The notes under the pieces were generated by a model that did not search any database, was not told the origin of the DNA, and worked only from the letters and a program-made list of their open reading frames with translations. The translations under genes and the position numbers were made by a program. From contig NC_088962.1 in assembly GCF_010111755.1 (NCBI RefSeq), positions 372,001 to 436,000 on the forward strand: a stretch of 64,000 nt of DNA, written 5' to 3'. The DNA comes from Nakaseomyces glabratus. Lineage: Eukaryota; Ascomycota; Saccharomycetes; Saccharomycetales; Saccharomycetaceae. Shown piece by piece: positions 19,200 through 29,282 of the stretch. Position 1 is the stretch's first letter. Every line of letters starts with the position of its first letter.

Positions 19200-20147
19200 C
19201 TAATTTGATTTTATTGTCAAAATGGAATTTAATGTGTGGCCACTATCTCTTCGCGCTAGTAGCCTTTGAGGAGGTCTAGTATTACCACTAGCAACTGTAG
19301 AGACAGTATTTACGCCAGTGTTCATTGTAAGAGTGGATTGCCTTGCTCTGTCCAAAATGCTAGCTGGTGGAATGGCCATTGTGCTAGAATTGGTCTCTTG
19401 TGTCCTTGAAGAAAATACCGTCGGCCTTGTTGATTGGATAGAGTGTATATCTGAAAAGGTTGAAGATTTAACTGATGATGAACAAACAGAAACTAAAGGA
19501 GCCATACTAGATAAGTCCATTTCATGGTCTGATACAATCGACTCTGCGTGTTGCTCCTTGGATAGTAAACTGTACTTACTTCTGGGCCGCGGACTACGAC
19601 ATGTACTATCGTTATCAGAATCAGAATCATTTGCAAACAGCGGCATCAGTGAGGAACTTATTGTTACCCTATCAGAATCACACGAAAGTGATGGTGAGAG
19701 TGGCATTAAATAATTGGAAAGTGATCTTGATGCTGGTAATGACTCAGGAGCTGAATCAGCTCTTGATCTAACTATCCGACTCTTTGATGATGATTTCTTA
19801 GCACTTCGATGAAAACTAGCATTCTTTTGGTATAAACTAGCGTTATATTCATCTGTGGGATCGTAGACCTTCCGCTGCCTTTCTTTTAAACGTTTTTCTG
19901 ATTTTGTAAGATCAATACCAATATGCTTATCGCCCTTCAGCATGTGCTGTGACTGCTGATTTGTATTTGTATTGGGATTGCTGTTGCTTCTATGGTTGGT
20001 CACCGGTAGTTGCAGTGTAGTGTTATTAGCTACTGGGTTAGATTCACGTCCGGGTTGTATTATTCTTTTGACCCATCCTGATATCTTCCTAGTTTTCCCT
20101 TGGAAAGAATGATCATTCCCACCTATACTCTGGTTACGATGCGACAT
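19200..20147 (-). CDS. Uncharacterised YKR045C-like protein
   Basis: The 315-residue protein has no recognisable domain. Its conserved-looking part is the N-terminus (KTRKISGWVKRIIQPG, then DLTKSEKRLKERQRKVYDPT). The rest is Ser/Asn-rich low complexity with scattered acidic and basic patches and no membrane segment. The name comes from position beside UIP5, convergent as in S. cerevisiae YKR044W/YKR045C. The S. cerevisiae protein is 183 aa and of unknown function, so this copy would carry a longer Ser-rich region. It is the last gene of the YKR block. Confidence 0.7.
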   Translation of the reverse strand: MSHRNQSIGGNDHSFQGKTRKISGWVKRIIQPGRESNPVANNTTLQLPVTNHRSNSNPNTNTNQQSQHMLKGDKHIGIDLTKSEKRLKERQRKVYDPTDEYNASLYQKNASFHRSAKKSSSKSRIVRSRADSAPESLPASRSLSNYLMPLSPSLSCDSDRVTISSSLMPLFANDSDSDNDSTCRSPRPRSKYSLLSKEQHAESIVSDHEMDLSSMAPLVSVCSSSVKSSTFSDIHSIQSTRPTVFSSRTQETNSSTMAIPPASILDRARQSTLTMNTGVNTVSTVASGNTRPPQRLLARRDSGHTLNSILTIKSN

Positions 20148-20611
20148 CTGCGGTCTGGAACTACTGTTGTTATATAATTAAGTCTTGTTTAGCAGATTAT
20201 AACGCTACCTCAATACTATAACTGATCAAGATGCCATCCTGTCCTATTTAAGGTTCCAATTCATCCAGTGATATTCGTATATTTTGCAGAGTCAGGTGGA
20301 CCTTAATAAGCATCACGCTAAAATACGAATAAAGCCGAATAGAGGTCAATCAAGCTTTTGGGACGTATCGATGGCAAGAATTTCATAACATCTAGCATTT
20401 TGATAAGATTAGCGAGTACTGTCATACCTATGAATGACTCAAATGTTATTCCTGGGCACATAGCAATAAACTTGCCCCATGATACTTCAAGAAAATGCAA
20501 TTAATAAATTAGAACTAATAAGAATATGTAAAATATGTAAGGTAGAGTTCCTATTTCCAGTTGAGTGTTTCTGCATTGATGCCAATAAAGTATCCAACCA
20601 TTTGTATACTG
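20148..20611. other. Synteny junction between the YKR and YJL blocks
   Basis: This 464-bp gene-free stretch joins the end of the YKR031-045 order to the start of the YJL089-103 order. I see no repeat, LTR or tRNA at the junction. A 60-codon minus-strand frame at 20318-20500 lacks an ATG start and is not called. Confidence 0.6.
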
Positions 20612-23600
20612 TTATAATTTGTCTGGAGACGCGCCAGCTTCGATGAACGTGCTTGTAAGGGATGAAGTTGAGGCCAGTTTTTTGCTTTGTTCAAGCAAGT
20701 TGATATCAGAGTTTGGCTTACTTAACCGATCGTCGACAGAGAGCGGCTTGTCGTTTCCTTGTGGAGTAGTGTTTAATAAAAACATATTTAAGAATGTCCT
20801 TGGAGTTTCCAAAAGCTTTTTGGAGCTCGTATTGCTGTTACTGTTGATCCTTGTCAATACAGTAGAGTTTGACTGAGAAGGAACCATTGATAGATCATTG
20901 TTGCTACTTCTAACCATATCTGTAATTTGATTTAAGTATGTTTTTGGCTCATTTGGCTCCATACCCTGGGGGTTGCTGTAGTATGATATTGGAGGTAATA
21001 CGGTCTGGGATGAATTACCTGATTTATCATAGCCATCCGTCAATAGACGAGATGGACTGATTAGTGGCTTTTGGGTGTTATTGCTATCAGGGAAAGTTGC
21101 TTTTCTGTCAGTTTCATTTATCCTGTTTTGTCTTTTAGTATTCTTTTCTAAAGAATTCTCATCTAATATAATATGGTCAATCTTTCTTTTATTTCCAGCA
21201 GGTACACTTTTAAACGTTGATGAAGGGTTCCCGTTGGCAAACGAAACTTGCTTTGTTTTATCGATTTCTTGCCTGTATTTGTTGAATACTGGGGGCTGAT
21301 TATGCTTTTGTTGAAACAAGGAAGGCCGTCTTCTGGTTTTGAACTCTAATGGTGCATTATTTCCTTCTTCATCGTCGTCATCATCATCTTCTGCATAACC
21401 GTCATCGGTATCATCTTGTTCTTCAGCTGCTTGATTTTTATTCCTTTGTAGGTTAATGCTACCCATGGGGTTCTGAAACCCTAGATTCAAGAAGTTACTA
21501 GAATTTAGGTCAGTGGCATTTATAGCAAGTCCAAGATCCTCCCCAACACCTTGAGTGTTGACATTAGAAAAGCTCTTAGATTCTTGTAAAAGCGGTAATC
21601 TGATACTGCTATTTAAGAGTGGAGACATTAGTCTTGAATCCGTATTAATGTTCTCGAACAAATTAAATTGATCCATATTTGCGTTGGAATTAGATCTGAC
21701 CAGATTAGTTCTCGTGATTGCATTAAAGTTGACAACTTCTGTGAAGTACTTAATTTTTTGTAAACTGAAATTGGAATCATTAAAATCTCCTGGTTTCTGT
21801 AGCTTTATCTTGAAACTTACCAGTATTTTCTTGAGAAGGGAATCTTGGCTTTCATCTATATACCATAGTTGACACCACTGTGAAAGTAGAGTTTTATATT
21901 TGTTAAATTTCCAATTACTTTGTTCACTTGTCTCGTTAGGGTGTTGAGGAGAGACAGACCATTGATGAAGGTTATTTAAACATAATTTGATTAAATCTAG
22001 TGAATCACAAGGTAAAATATGCAATACATTGAATTGCTGCGGTTGTTCTATGATATCCTTGTTCAACAATAGTAGAAAATATAGCGATAAAATCTCATAT
22101 GAAATTTCTTCAGTTGGATAAGATTCAATGAAGTTAAAGTCTTTTTTATTGTCGGATGCAATATCAGAAGTAAATGTCTGGGCATATTCAAACTGATCAC
22201 TTTCTTTTCTTGTAATCATTCTTGTATCTGAGAATAAAGCAAGAATCAAATAATATAGCGTTAACTGAATTTCAACAATGTCGGATTTAGTCAAGAATAT
22301 GTCCAGATTAGAATAGTGGTCAGCTTGCATTAGTTGAGATTCGTGAAGCTCTTCGTGATCTTTAATGCTGTGATAGAGTTTCCACTTATCTAATATATTC
22401 CTAAATGCTCCGGTAGTTTCGGCCAACTTTAGGCGCCCTCCATTTGATAATGTATGTAATAGATTGCAACCGTCAAATGCAAGAACAAACTCCAAAATCA
22501 ATGAGAAGACTTTCAGTTCTGGTTTCTTCAATGATTTTACATCCTTCGGATGAAATTCGTTCATCAGGAAGTTTGATTTCGGCAATCCTTGCATTAGTGA
22601 CCACCATGAATCAAGGAATTGAAAACACCAAAAAGCTACAACAATTTTGTCAGTGTAGTCCTCGATATCGGCTATATCAAATAGTTGTGATGTTGCTGTT
22701 TGGTTACCCCTTTGTTTTGTCGGTAGCAATCTATTGTCAAAACAGAGTGGGATCAAGTTGGTGTAATTAATAAATAAGCCCATATCAAGGGCAAAAGTGT
22801 ATGAAAGATGTAAGAGCTCAGTAGCCCACAAGTTGGAACTGAGTTTCAAATTTTTCTTGTTAGAATTTGCTGATTTGCCTTTCCTCTTCTCCTCTGTAGT
22901 TTTCTCATGCATAACCTCTTGATACCAATTTTGCTTCATGTCGCAGCTTCCCATGAAATAGAAAGTTGCAACTAAAAGGGACTGAAATGTTGTCAGATTT
23001 TTAGGACTAGTAGAAAAAATCAGCTTCGATAGTTGATACAATTTGTAGTCATCTATGCATGACCAATTAGTCTGTATTATGTATATCAATGTGAGAAGAA
23101 TAATGGGGTTGTTATCTACCAAACCAATTTTCTTCTCTAAGACGGGAGAAGCCATTGGATTGGTAGACAATGTGTTGGTATAGCCAGTCGATAGATTTGA
23201 TATACTTAGAATTACCTGTTGTGTAAGTTTCTCTTTCCAAATGGCTTGAGGGTACAATAAGGGTATCAGAGAACTCTGTGATTTAAAGAACTGCTCGATT
23301 GCCAACACCAGAAGCTCTTTAATTTGATTCATATTATACTTGTATTTGACTAGCAAAAACTGTGGCAATAAATACTGGGAATTTAGTTGCAGTATTTCCA
23401 CCATGGTATCTATTTGGAACTCTCTCAGCCAAGTGCTATCGTGAATAAAAGAGGTATCTATTAGTTTATTGTTATCTTGTTTTTTCTTGGTATCCTTTCC
23501 TGTTGGGTGTATATTACCATTCAATAAATGCCATGTGCCGTGTCCAAGGTAGTTATTCGACAAATTGTTAGAGAAGGTGTCTTGTGTTGGCGTAATATAG

Positions 23601-24241
23601 AAAAAATTCTTATAGTAATAGAAAGTGTCATTAATGAATGCCAACTGGCCAATCTCATCGCGACCTTGTGTGAGCTCCGTACCTGCCGAGCTACTGTCAT
23701 TATTATGGCCTTGGGGGCTCGTACTGCCCTCGTTGCTGTTCTTACCCATGGAAAATGAATTCTCCTTTGTTGAATGGTCTTCTAACACCGCCAACTCGCC
23801 AAATTCCCTCTGTGAACCATCCCCATAGTTTTCAACTTTGCCGTTCCCATCACCATCGCCATCGCCATCGCCATCGCCGTCACTTTCTTCCGCCAGTAGA
23901 TGCTTCACTTTATCCAGGTAGTCATTCGTCTTCAATATACTCTTGAACTCGTTCCTGTCCAGCGTCTCATACCCAGCTATCTCATTCACAATTTTCTGTA
24001 GTTTAACCACTTCGCACTCAAGCAAGTCGGTATACCCCTTCGGAAGACCCCTACGAGACAGCTTGTCCGAGGTCACACAGTTGTACCCGATCTTCGCACA
24101 GTTAGAGCACGGCTGCAACCCATCACACTTGATCTTCTTCGACCGACACCTATCACACGCCTGCGAATGCCGCTTCTTCGTCCGCGTCAGCACTAGCTCC
24201 CCGGGCGGCTGCGGCTTCCCATACTTCCGCTTAGACTCCAT
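20612..24241 (-). CDS. SIP4: Zn2Cys6 activator Sip4 (Cat8/Sip4 family)
   Basis: From ATG 24241 the protein is 1209 residues. The binuclear zinc cluster is at 29-55 (C29, C32, C39, C45, C48, C55), followed by a linker (DKLSRRGLPKGYTDLLE) and short coiled coil as in Cat8 and Sip4. A fungal regulatory middle region and a C-terminal stretch with an acidic run (about 1000-1015) follow. Cat8 and Sip4 bind carbon-source-responsive elements of gluconeogenic and glyoxylate genes and are controlled by Snf1. Cluster similarity alone cannot separate Cat8 from Sip4; the divergent DPB11 neighbour, as at YJL089W/YJL090C, supports Sip4. At 1209 aa it is much longer than S. cerevisiae Sip4 (829 aa). The 71 codons upstream of the ATG are open but lack an ATG. 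Confidence 0.85.
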   Translation of the reverse strand: MESKRKYGKPQPPGELVLTRTKKRHSQACDRCRSKKIKCDGLQPCSNCAKIGYNCVTSDKLSRRGLPKGYTDLLECEVVKLQKIVNEIAGYETLDRNEFKSILKTNDYLDKVKHLLAEESDGDGDGDGDGDGNGKVENYGDGSQREFGELAVLEDHSTKENSFSMGKNSNEGSTSPQGHNNDSSSAGTELTQGRDEIGQLAFINDTFYYYKNFFYITPTQDTFSNNLSNNYLGHGTWHLLNGNIHPTGKDTKKKQDNNKLIDTSFIHDSTWLREFQIDTMVEILQLNSQYLLPQFLLVKYKYNMNQIKELLVLAIEQFFKSQSSLIPLLYPQAIWKEKLTQQVILSISNLSTGYTNTLSTNPMASPVLEKKIGLVDNNPIILLTLIYIIQTNWSCIDDYKLYQLSKLIFSTSPKNLTTFQSLLVATFYFMGSCDMKQNWYQEVMHEKTTEEKRKGKSANSNKKNLKLSSNLWATELLHLSYTFALDMGLFINYTNLIPLCFDNRLLPTKQRGNQTATSQLFDIADIEDYTDKIVVAFWCFQFLDSWWSLMQGLPKSNFLMNEFHPKDVKSLKKPELKVFSLILEFVLAFDGCNLLHTLSNGGRLKLAETTGAFRNILDKWKLYHSIKDHEELHESQLMQADHYSNLDIFLTKSDIVEIQLTLYYLILALFSDTRMITRKESDQFEYAQTFTSDIASDNKKDFNFIESYPTEEISYEILSLYFLLLLNKDIIEQPQQFNVLHILPCDSLDLIKLCLNNLHQWSVSPQHPNETSEQSNWKFNKYKTLLSQWCQLWYIDESQDSLLKKILVSFKIKLQKPGDFNDSNFSLQKIKYFTEVVNFNAITRTNLVRSNSNANMDQFNLFENINTDSRLMSPLLNSSIRLPLLQESKSFSNVNTQGVGEDLGLAINATDLNSSNFLNLGFQNPMGSINLQRNKNQAAEEQDDTDDGYAEDDDDDDEEGNNAPLEFKTRRRPSLFQQKHNQPPVFNKYRQEIDKTKQVSFANGNPSSTFKSVPAGNKRKIDHIILDENSLEKNTKRQNRINETDRKATFPDSNNTQKPLISPSRLLTDGYDKSGNSSQTVLPPISYYSNPQGMEPNEPKTYLNQITDMVRSSNNDLSMVPSQSNSTVLTRINSNSNTSSKKLLETPRTFLNMFLLNTTPQGNDKPLSVDDRLSKPNSDINLLEQSKKLASTSSLTSTFIEAGASPDKL
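23848..23877 (-). repeat. Hexanucleotide repeat encoding Gly-Asp in SIP4
   Basis: Five tandem hexamers (one CATCAC, four CATCGC on the plus strand) encode an alternating Asp-Gly tract about 120-130 residues into SIP4, shortly after the zinc cluster and coiled coil. Copy number is likely to vary among strains. Confidence 0.9.
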
Positions 24242-25166
24242 TATATAGCTATTGCTTGTCCCTATCCCACTGCTTTCAGCGGTTAAAACATTTTTTTCCG
24301 TTTTCCAACCCCGGGTATTTATACTCCCCCCTTCCAGCCCCCCCTTGAGTCCACCAAATTCTCGAGAAAAGATCCGCAAGGGGATTCGTAATAGCCGCTG
24401 ACACTCCTTCCTACGCCTGTATAGTGTGCCGCGGAACTGCACTGCCGACAGCAAAGGAAATGTACGGCGTGTTCTCTGTGCGTGTGCGTGGCACTAACTC
24501 TAACACCTTAAACATGAGCACATCGAGGAACCCGCAAGACTATCGAAACACGGGCAGGCTCAGAAATACCTGCAGGTCGAGCCCTCTTCTCTTGGAAAAG
24601 TCCGATATTTCGGTAACTTGCCCCGTCTACCTGTTTCTTCTTATGTTGAGCACGCCTCCCGTCAGAAACTGGCGCAGGTGTCCACCTCTTAGGGCGGGAA
24701 GTCATGTCCCTTTGCTCGGGTTTCGCGATGTTTCTCCCAGAGCCCCCGGGCGAATGGAAACGGTTTGCTATGAGACGGTGATATTCCCCGTGTGGGCTGC
24801 GAGTTTTGTAAGTGGCAGAGAACCCCCCACGCACAATCCACAAGCAATCGAGAATGAAACGGGAATCATGGCCCACCCCCCTTCAACACCGTGCTACAGC
24901 CGCGTCATGACTTGTGTAGTGCATTGTATACGCTGGTATCACATGTTATACATGTGTTCGTTTCATATGTTTCATCATATGACTTCCCGTTTACATGTAC
25001 CTCATCGCGTCCTGTCCTTTGGTGTTTTCCATAGTATAGTAAATATATTACACCATGATTATGCACCATCTTGAAAGAGTAACATTTGATGGAAGCTCGG
25101 CAAGGACCTCTAAAGTAATTGACCAGGGAGCTACTGCCGAAGCGTGTGTTGGATAGTAAGAGCTGG
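24242..25166. promoter_or_regulatory. GC-rich divergent SIP4-DPB11 intergenic region
   Basis: This 925-bp stretch is noticeably GC-rich for the window. A reversed TATAAATA at 24316-24323 lies about 75 bp from the SIP4 ATG. DPB11 upstream ORFs lie at its right end. The longer open frames here are by-products of base composition and are not called. Confidence 0.5.
25055..25156 (+). other. Upstream ORF of DPB11 (33 codons)
   Basis: ATG 25055 opens a 33-codon frame that ends with TAG 10 nt before the DPB11 ATG. A second short one lies inside it in another frame (25089-25118, 9 codons). They matter only if transcription starts upstream of 25055, which the sequence cannot show. Confidence 0.35.
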
Positions 25167-27362
25167 ATGAGGCCGTTTGCTCGGATAACGTTTTGTTGTA
25201 CAGGTTTGGATGAGCAGTTGTTCAAGTCTATAAGCAAGAAAGTATTGAAGCTAGGTGGTTTGCTGAGCTATGATCTAACTTCGCAGGTGAACGTGCTGAT
25301 TGTTGGGGACCTGCACCGCCGGACAGACAAGTACGAGTTTGCGGTGCGAAATAGACCCGATATCGTGTTCTTGGATTGCAATGCGATACTAGAGTTATAT
25401 CATCTGTGGCTGGCCGGAGAGGATGTTGCTCACTCGAACGATAGTGGGATGGCGCATGTTGATCAGAGCGTTAGGATGCTGGATATTCTAGCGAAACGAT
25501 ACACGCTGGGTCCGTTGACAGACTACGTGATTTTCATTGGTAGGATACGAAATGACACTCTGACCAATGTCCCACAGTTAGAGGAATTCTGCTCCGCAAT
25601 GAACTGCTGTAAATGTATCTCCAAGCATTTCATGTCTGATTCGAAGAGGAAGTTTGCCGGGAAACAAGTGGTGTTCATCACTGATGAGCCAAATGGTGTG
25701 CGTGTAGATGCCGCTAGGAAAGAGAATATTCCAGTCATACATTATAAGTGGATATTGGACTGTTACAAAAGAAACGCCACTCTGCAATACGATCCATACT
25801 ATTTGTTGGAATTTGCCATGCATATCGAAGATATTAAAGAGATTGGAAGAGATTCATGTGATTGTTGGGATGACCTGGATGATCCAGCACAAAATCGGCT
25901 TGTTTACGAGGATGAAGAAGACCGTATGACACAGAGGAAATCTATCTCAAAGAGACTAAAACCTCATGGTGATAAGTTATGGCAAAAAGTGATGTCATCT
26001 AAGGACAGTAAAGATCAAGAAATATCGTCAATCAATGAGAATGAACCGAATAGCGCGCCTCTCCATAATTTAGAAGCAGACATTTCCCAGTCAGACGTTA
26101 AGGATGGCGGTATTTTCCATGGATTAGCTTTTATTATCAACGACGCCTTTAAGATAGATCACAGAAAAATATTGGAAAAAGTAATAACTCAGCATGGAGG
26201 AAATATAACCTACGATATTCAGGACGAAGGTGCTTATAGATATCTAGAGCTGGTTCCTAGCCATATCCCAATTGAGGACATTATAATCAATAAGAATATT
26301 GGTATTGACTCCACAGTGACAGAATTCTTCATTGAACGATGTCTCCATTACAAAAAGCAGCTTCTTCCAATCGATTCTTGGTCTTCTCCGTACCTATATT
26401 CGACTAAATTCAAGATTCTTGCATCCAATAGATCAAACAAAGAATTCGTCATCTCTATAACTGGTTTTAGTGGTGTTGAACTTCTTCATTTAGTAAAAAT
26501 GTTAAAGGCACTGGGAAACTTCGGAATTAAATATTCTGAGTATCTGGATAAGAAAACTGATCTACTATTGGTTAACCTAGCTGTTCTCACAAGCATTACG
26601 AAAGATCACTCACTTTGGAACAATCAATACCATGATTTATTTCTACAAAACTCAGAGTCAATCACTCAAATCAATCAGATATTTAGAAACTCCTTAAAGC
26701 GTAAAATTCAATTTATTAAGGAAGAGCATTGTATACCTATGGCTACCCCAGCATTCATTATCGATATATTCAGGAAAGCTAAAGATTTGTACTATAATCC
26801 GACTACTATAGATCATACCATCCATCTGAATAATATCCAGTGGCTGGTTTTATCACGGAAGGGGAAGAAAACTGAGTTCGAATTCAAGGTTGTGAGAAGT
26901 TCCATTCCCATCGATCAGAGGAAAGCACTGGTTGATAAATCAGTACTGAGTTCCGTGGAGCAAGCAGAGAAATCCAGTGATATAAATCAGAGACTATTAA
27001 AGAGATCAGCATCAGAACTGTTACAAAAATTCAAAGAAAAGCCTGAACTTTCCCCTTCAAAATCCGATTTCACTCACAAAAGAGTGAGGCTTAATGTGAT
27101 CCCGCCTGAAATTGAGCAAAGGAAATCCAGTCTTGGTGATAAGATTCCTAACTTAAAGAAAGTTGATATACAGCCCGTGATTAGGACAACCAGCTGGGGT
27201 AGTATATTGGCAGAAGGCCATGATATGCAGCGAAAAGAGTTAACAGAGCTGCCTAGCGATGACATGAACAGGAATAATAACCGTAATCCGATCGATCAAA
27301 CTCAGGTGACCTATGGGTCAGTATCTGCAACTTCTTCAACCAACACTACATCACATAAATAA
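25167..27362 (+). CDS. DPB11: DNA replication initiation and checkpoint protein Dpb11
   Basis: From ATG 25167 (MRPFARITFCCTGL) the protein is 731 residues with two tandem BRCT pairs: BRCT1 about 3-100, BRCT2 about 115-215 (HYKWILDCYKRNATLQYDPY), BRCT3 about 312-400 (GLAFIINDAFKIDHRKIL), BRCT4 about 430-540. Dpb11/TopBP1 uses the first pair to bind CDK-phosphorylated Sld3 and the second pair to bind Sld2, bringing GINS and Pol epsilon to origins; its C-terminal tail activates Mec1. S. cerevisiae Dpb11 is 764 aa. The longer frame from 25119 begins with TTG and was rejected. Head-to-head with SIP4 and tandem with GWT1, as in S. cerevisiae. Confidence 0.95.
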   Translation: MRPFARITFCCTGLDEQLFKSISKKVLKLGGLLSYDLTSQVNVLIVGDLHRRTDKYEFAVRNRPDIVFLDCNAILELYHLWLAGEDVAHSNDSGMAHVDQSVRMLDILAKRYTLGPLTDYVIFIGRIRNDTLTNVPQLEEFCSAMNCCKCISKHFMSDSKRKFAGKQVVFITDEPNGVRVDAARKENIPVIHYKWILDCYKRNATLQYDPYYLLEFAMHIEDIKEIGRDSCDCWDDLDDPAQNRLVYEDEEDRMTQRKSISKRLKPHGDKLWQKVMSSKDSKDQEISSINENEPNSAPLHNLEADISQSDVKDGGIFHGLAFIINDAFKIDHRKILEKVITQHGGNITYDIQDEGAYRYLELVPSHIPIEDIIINKNIGIDSTVTEFFIERCLHYKKQLLPIDSWSSPYLYSTKFKILASNRSNKEFVISITGFSGVELLHLVKMLKALGNFGIKYSEYLDKKTDLLLVNLAVLTSITKDHSLWNNQYHDLFLQNSESITQINQIFRNSLKRKIQFIKEEHCIPMATPAFIIDIFRKAKDLYYNPTTIDHTIHLNNIQWLVLSRKGKKTEFEFKVVRSSIPIDQRKALVDKSVLSSVEQAEKSSDINQRLLKRSASELLQKFKEKPELSPSKSDFTHKRVRLNVIPPEIEQRKSSLGDKIPNLKKVDIQPVIRTTSWGSILAEGHDMQRKELTELPSDDMNRNNNRNPIDQTQVTYGSVSATSSTNTTSHK

Positions 27363-27742
27363 TATATAAATTATTAGCTGCATGATATATGTGTATCGTT
27401 AACATTAGCAATGTCGGTTTAATCATTACTAAATAACGATTAAACAGAGTTTTTAAATCATCTTTTAATGTTTTGGCGTTGCCCCGGAGATCAAAAATAA
27501 AATTTAAGAACGGGACACGAGAAATACAGCATCTATAGAAGCTCACATTGAAATGAAGGTCGGAAAACTCATATCATCCAATCCAAGTATAAACCACTTA
27601 ACACTAACATATACTTTGTGCAAATAGAAATCATACATTAGGAATATACTGGGCTCTTGTCTCTATTTGCTATTTGGAAACTGAGGTTGCAGTTGGTAAA
27701 AAGGAAATAGGCACGTATACTATTTTGGCTAACAGATTACTG
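27363..27742. promoter_or_regulatory. DPB11-GWT1 intergenic region
   Basis: This 380-bp stretch between tandem genes is AT-rich. I see no specific element or small gene. Confidence 0.4.
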
Positions 27743-29203
27743 ATGTCAAGTCTCAAAGAGAGAAAGGAAGCCTTTGTATCTGGCTTAGAAGGTGGCTCTA
27801 TATTGGAGATTAATGTCGTAACATCAATTGCGTTGACAAGTTATCTATGCGCCAATTTGATCAGTTACAATGATACACAAAACATTCCATTGGGGATCGA
27901 TTTCGTCCTTAACTGGGTTGCTATGCTTCTATCATTTACATTATATTCACAAGATATCTATTTATTGACCACATTATGCTTAATCCCATCGATTGGGTGG
28001 TTTCTTCTCAACTATAAGAGGAATTTAAAACAAAGTAAAAACACAGTGAAACATACCACTAAAGAGGCAGTTCAAAAATTCGAGCTTACCAAAAAACCAT
28101 TCCTCACAGCTTATAGAAGTGGTATGCTGATTTTAACATGCTTAGCCATCTTAGCTGTTGATTTTCAAATATTCCCCAGAAGATTTGCAAAGGTTGAAAC
28201 TTGGGGAACATCTTTAATGGATCTGGGTGTTGGATCATTTGTGTTCAGTAATGGTATTGTTTCATCGAGAGGTTTATTCAGAGAGAAAATGAAAGACAAA
28301 AAAGATAAGGCCTCATCTATCAAAAAGATCTTTGCTGCCACCAGATCAGGTACTACACTTCTCATTTTAGGGTTGTCTAGGCTATTTTTTGTTAAGAATC
28401 TAGAATACCAAGAGCATGTTACTGAGTATGGTGTTCATTGGAATTTTTTCATTACATTGTCTCTACTTCCACCTGTTCTAGTGCTTATCGACCCAATTAC
28501 TTCTTATATACCCCAGTGCATACTTGCTATGCTTTTTTCAACAGTCTATCAATTATTTTTGATTAAGGATGATAGTCTATTAACCTACTTGGTCTTATCA
28601 GATAGGAACACCTTTATCAATGCTAATAGAGAAGGTCTGATATCTTTTGTTGGATATTGCTCAATATTTTTATGGGGACAAACCATTGGATTTTTTATCT
28701 TGGGTAATAAAAAGACTACTAACAACCTTTATAAGTGTTCAGTCACTGTATCAAGAGATAAGAAAAACAGAACTCTTTGGGATAGGCTAACAACTGTAGG
28801 CCCATCTTTGGGATTACTTATTTGGTTCATAATCACTTATGCCCTCTCAGAAGGGTTGTATTTGATACACCCACAAACCGTGTCAAGAAGATTTGCAAAT
28901 ATGCCTTATGTGTTGTGGGTTGTGTGCTACAATACAGCCTTTTTGCTGTGCTATTCTTTAGTGGACAAACTATTTGGAAATAGCTCCAACTTTTACCGGA
29001 TATCTACCCTTTTAGAAGCAATGAATTGCAATGGTTTAGCCATGTTTTTAATATCCAACGTATCAACAGGACTAGTAAATATGTGCATTCCAACCATAGA
29101 CCAAAATGATAAAGTGTCAATAGTAATACTACTGATTTACGCAGCCTTCTTGGCAATGGTTTCATTTAGTCTCTACAAACACAAAATATTTATTAAATTA
29201 TGA
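27743..29203 (+). CDS. GWT1: GPI-anchor inositol acyltransferase Gwt1
   Basis: From ATG 27743 (MSSLKERKEAFVSGLEGGS) the 486-residue protein has about a dozen hydrophobic segments and the family N-terminal motif SLKERKEAFVSGLEGGSI-LEIN. Gwt1 acylates the inositol ring of GlcN-PI in the ER, an early step of GPI-anchor synthesis, and is the target of the antifungal manogepix. Length agrees with S. cerevisiae Gwt1 (490 aa). Codons upstream of the ATG are open but begin with TTG. It is convergent with SRS2, 79 bp between the stops. Confidence 0.96.
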   Translation: MSSLKERKEAFVSGLEGGSILEINVVTSIALTSYLCANLISYNDTQNIPLGIDFVLNWVAMLLSFTLYSQDIYLLTTLCLIPSIGWFLLNYKRNLKQSKNTVKHTTKEAVQKFELTKKPFLTAYRSGMLILTCLAILAVDFQIFPRRFAKVETWGTSLMDLGVGSFVFSNGIVSSRGLFREKMKDKKDKASSIKKIFAATRSGTTLLILGLSRLFFVKNLEYQEHVTEYGVHWNFFITLSLLPPVLVLIDPITSYIPQCILAMLFSTVYQLFLIKDDSLLTYLVLSDRNTFINANREGLISFVGYCSIFLWGQTIGFFILGNKKTTNNLYKCSVTVSRDKKNRTLWDRLTTVGPSLGLLIWFIITYALSEGLYLIHPQTVSRRFANMPYVLWVVCYNTAFLLCYSLVDKLFGNSSNFYRISTLLEAMNCNGLAMFLISNVSTGLVNMCIPTIDQNDKVSIVILLIYAAFLAMVSFSLYKHKIFIKL

Positions 29204-29282
29204 GTATACTTCTCTGAAGAAATTGAACTTGATTGCGGAAGAGTGTGTATTAAACATAAGTTATAGAAATAAAATATACATA

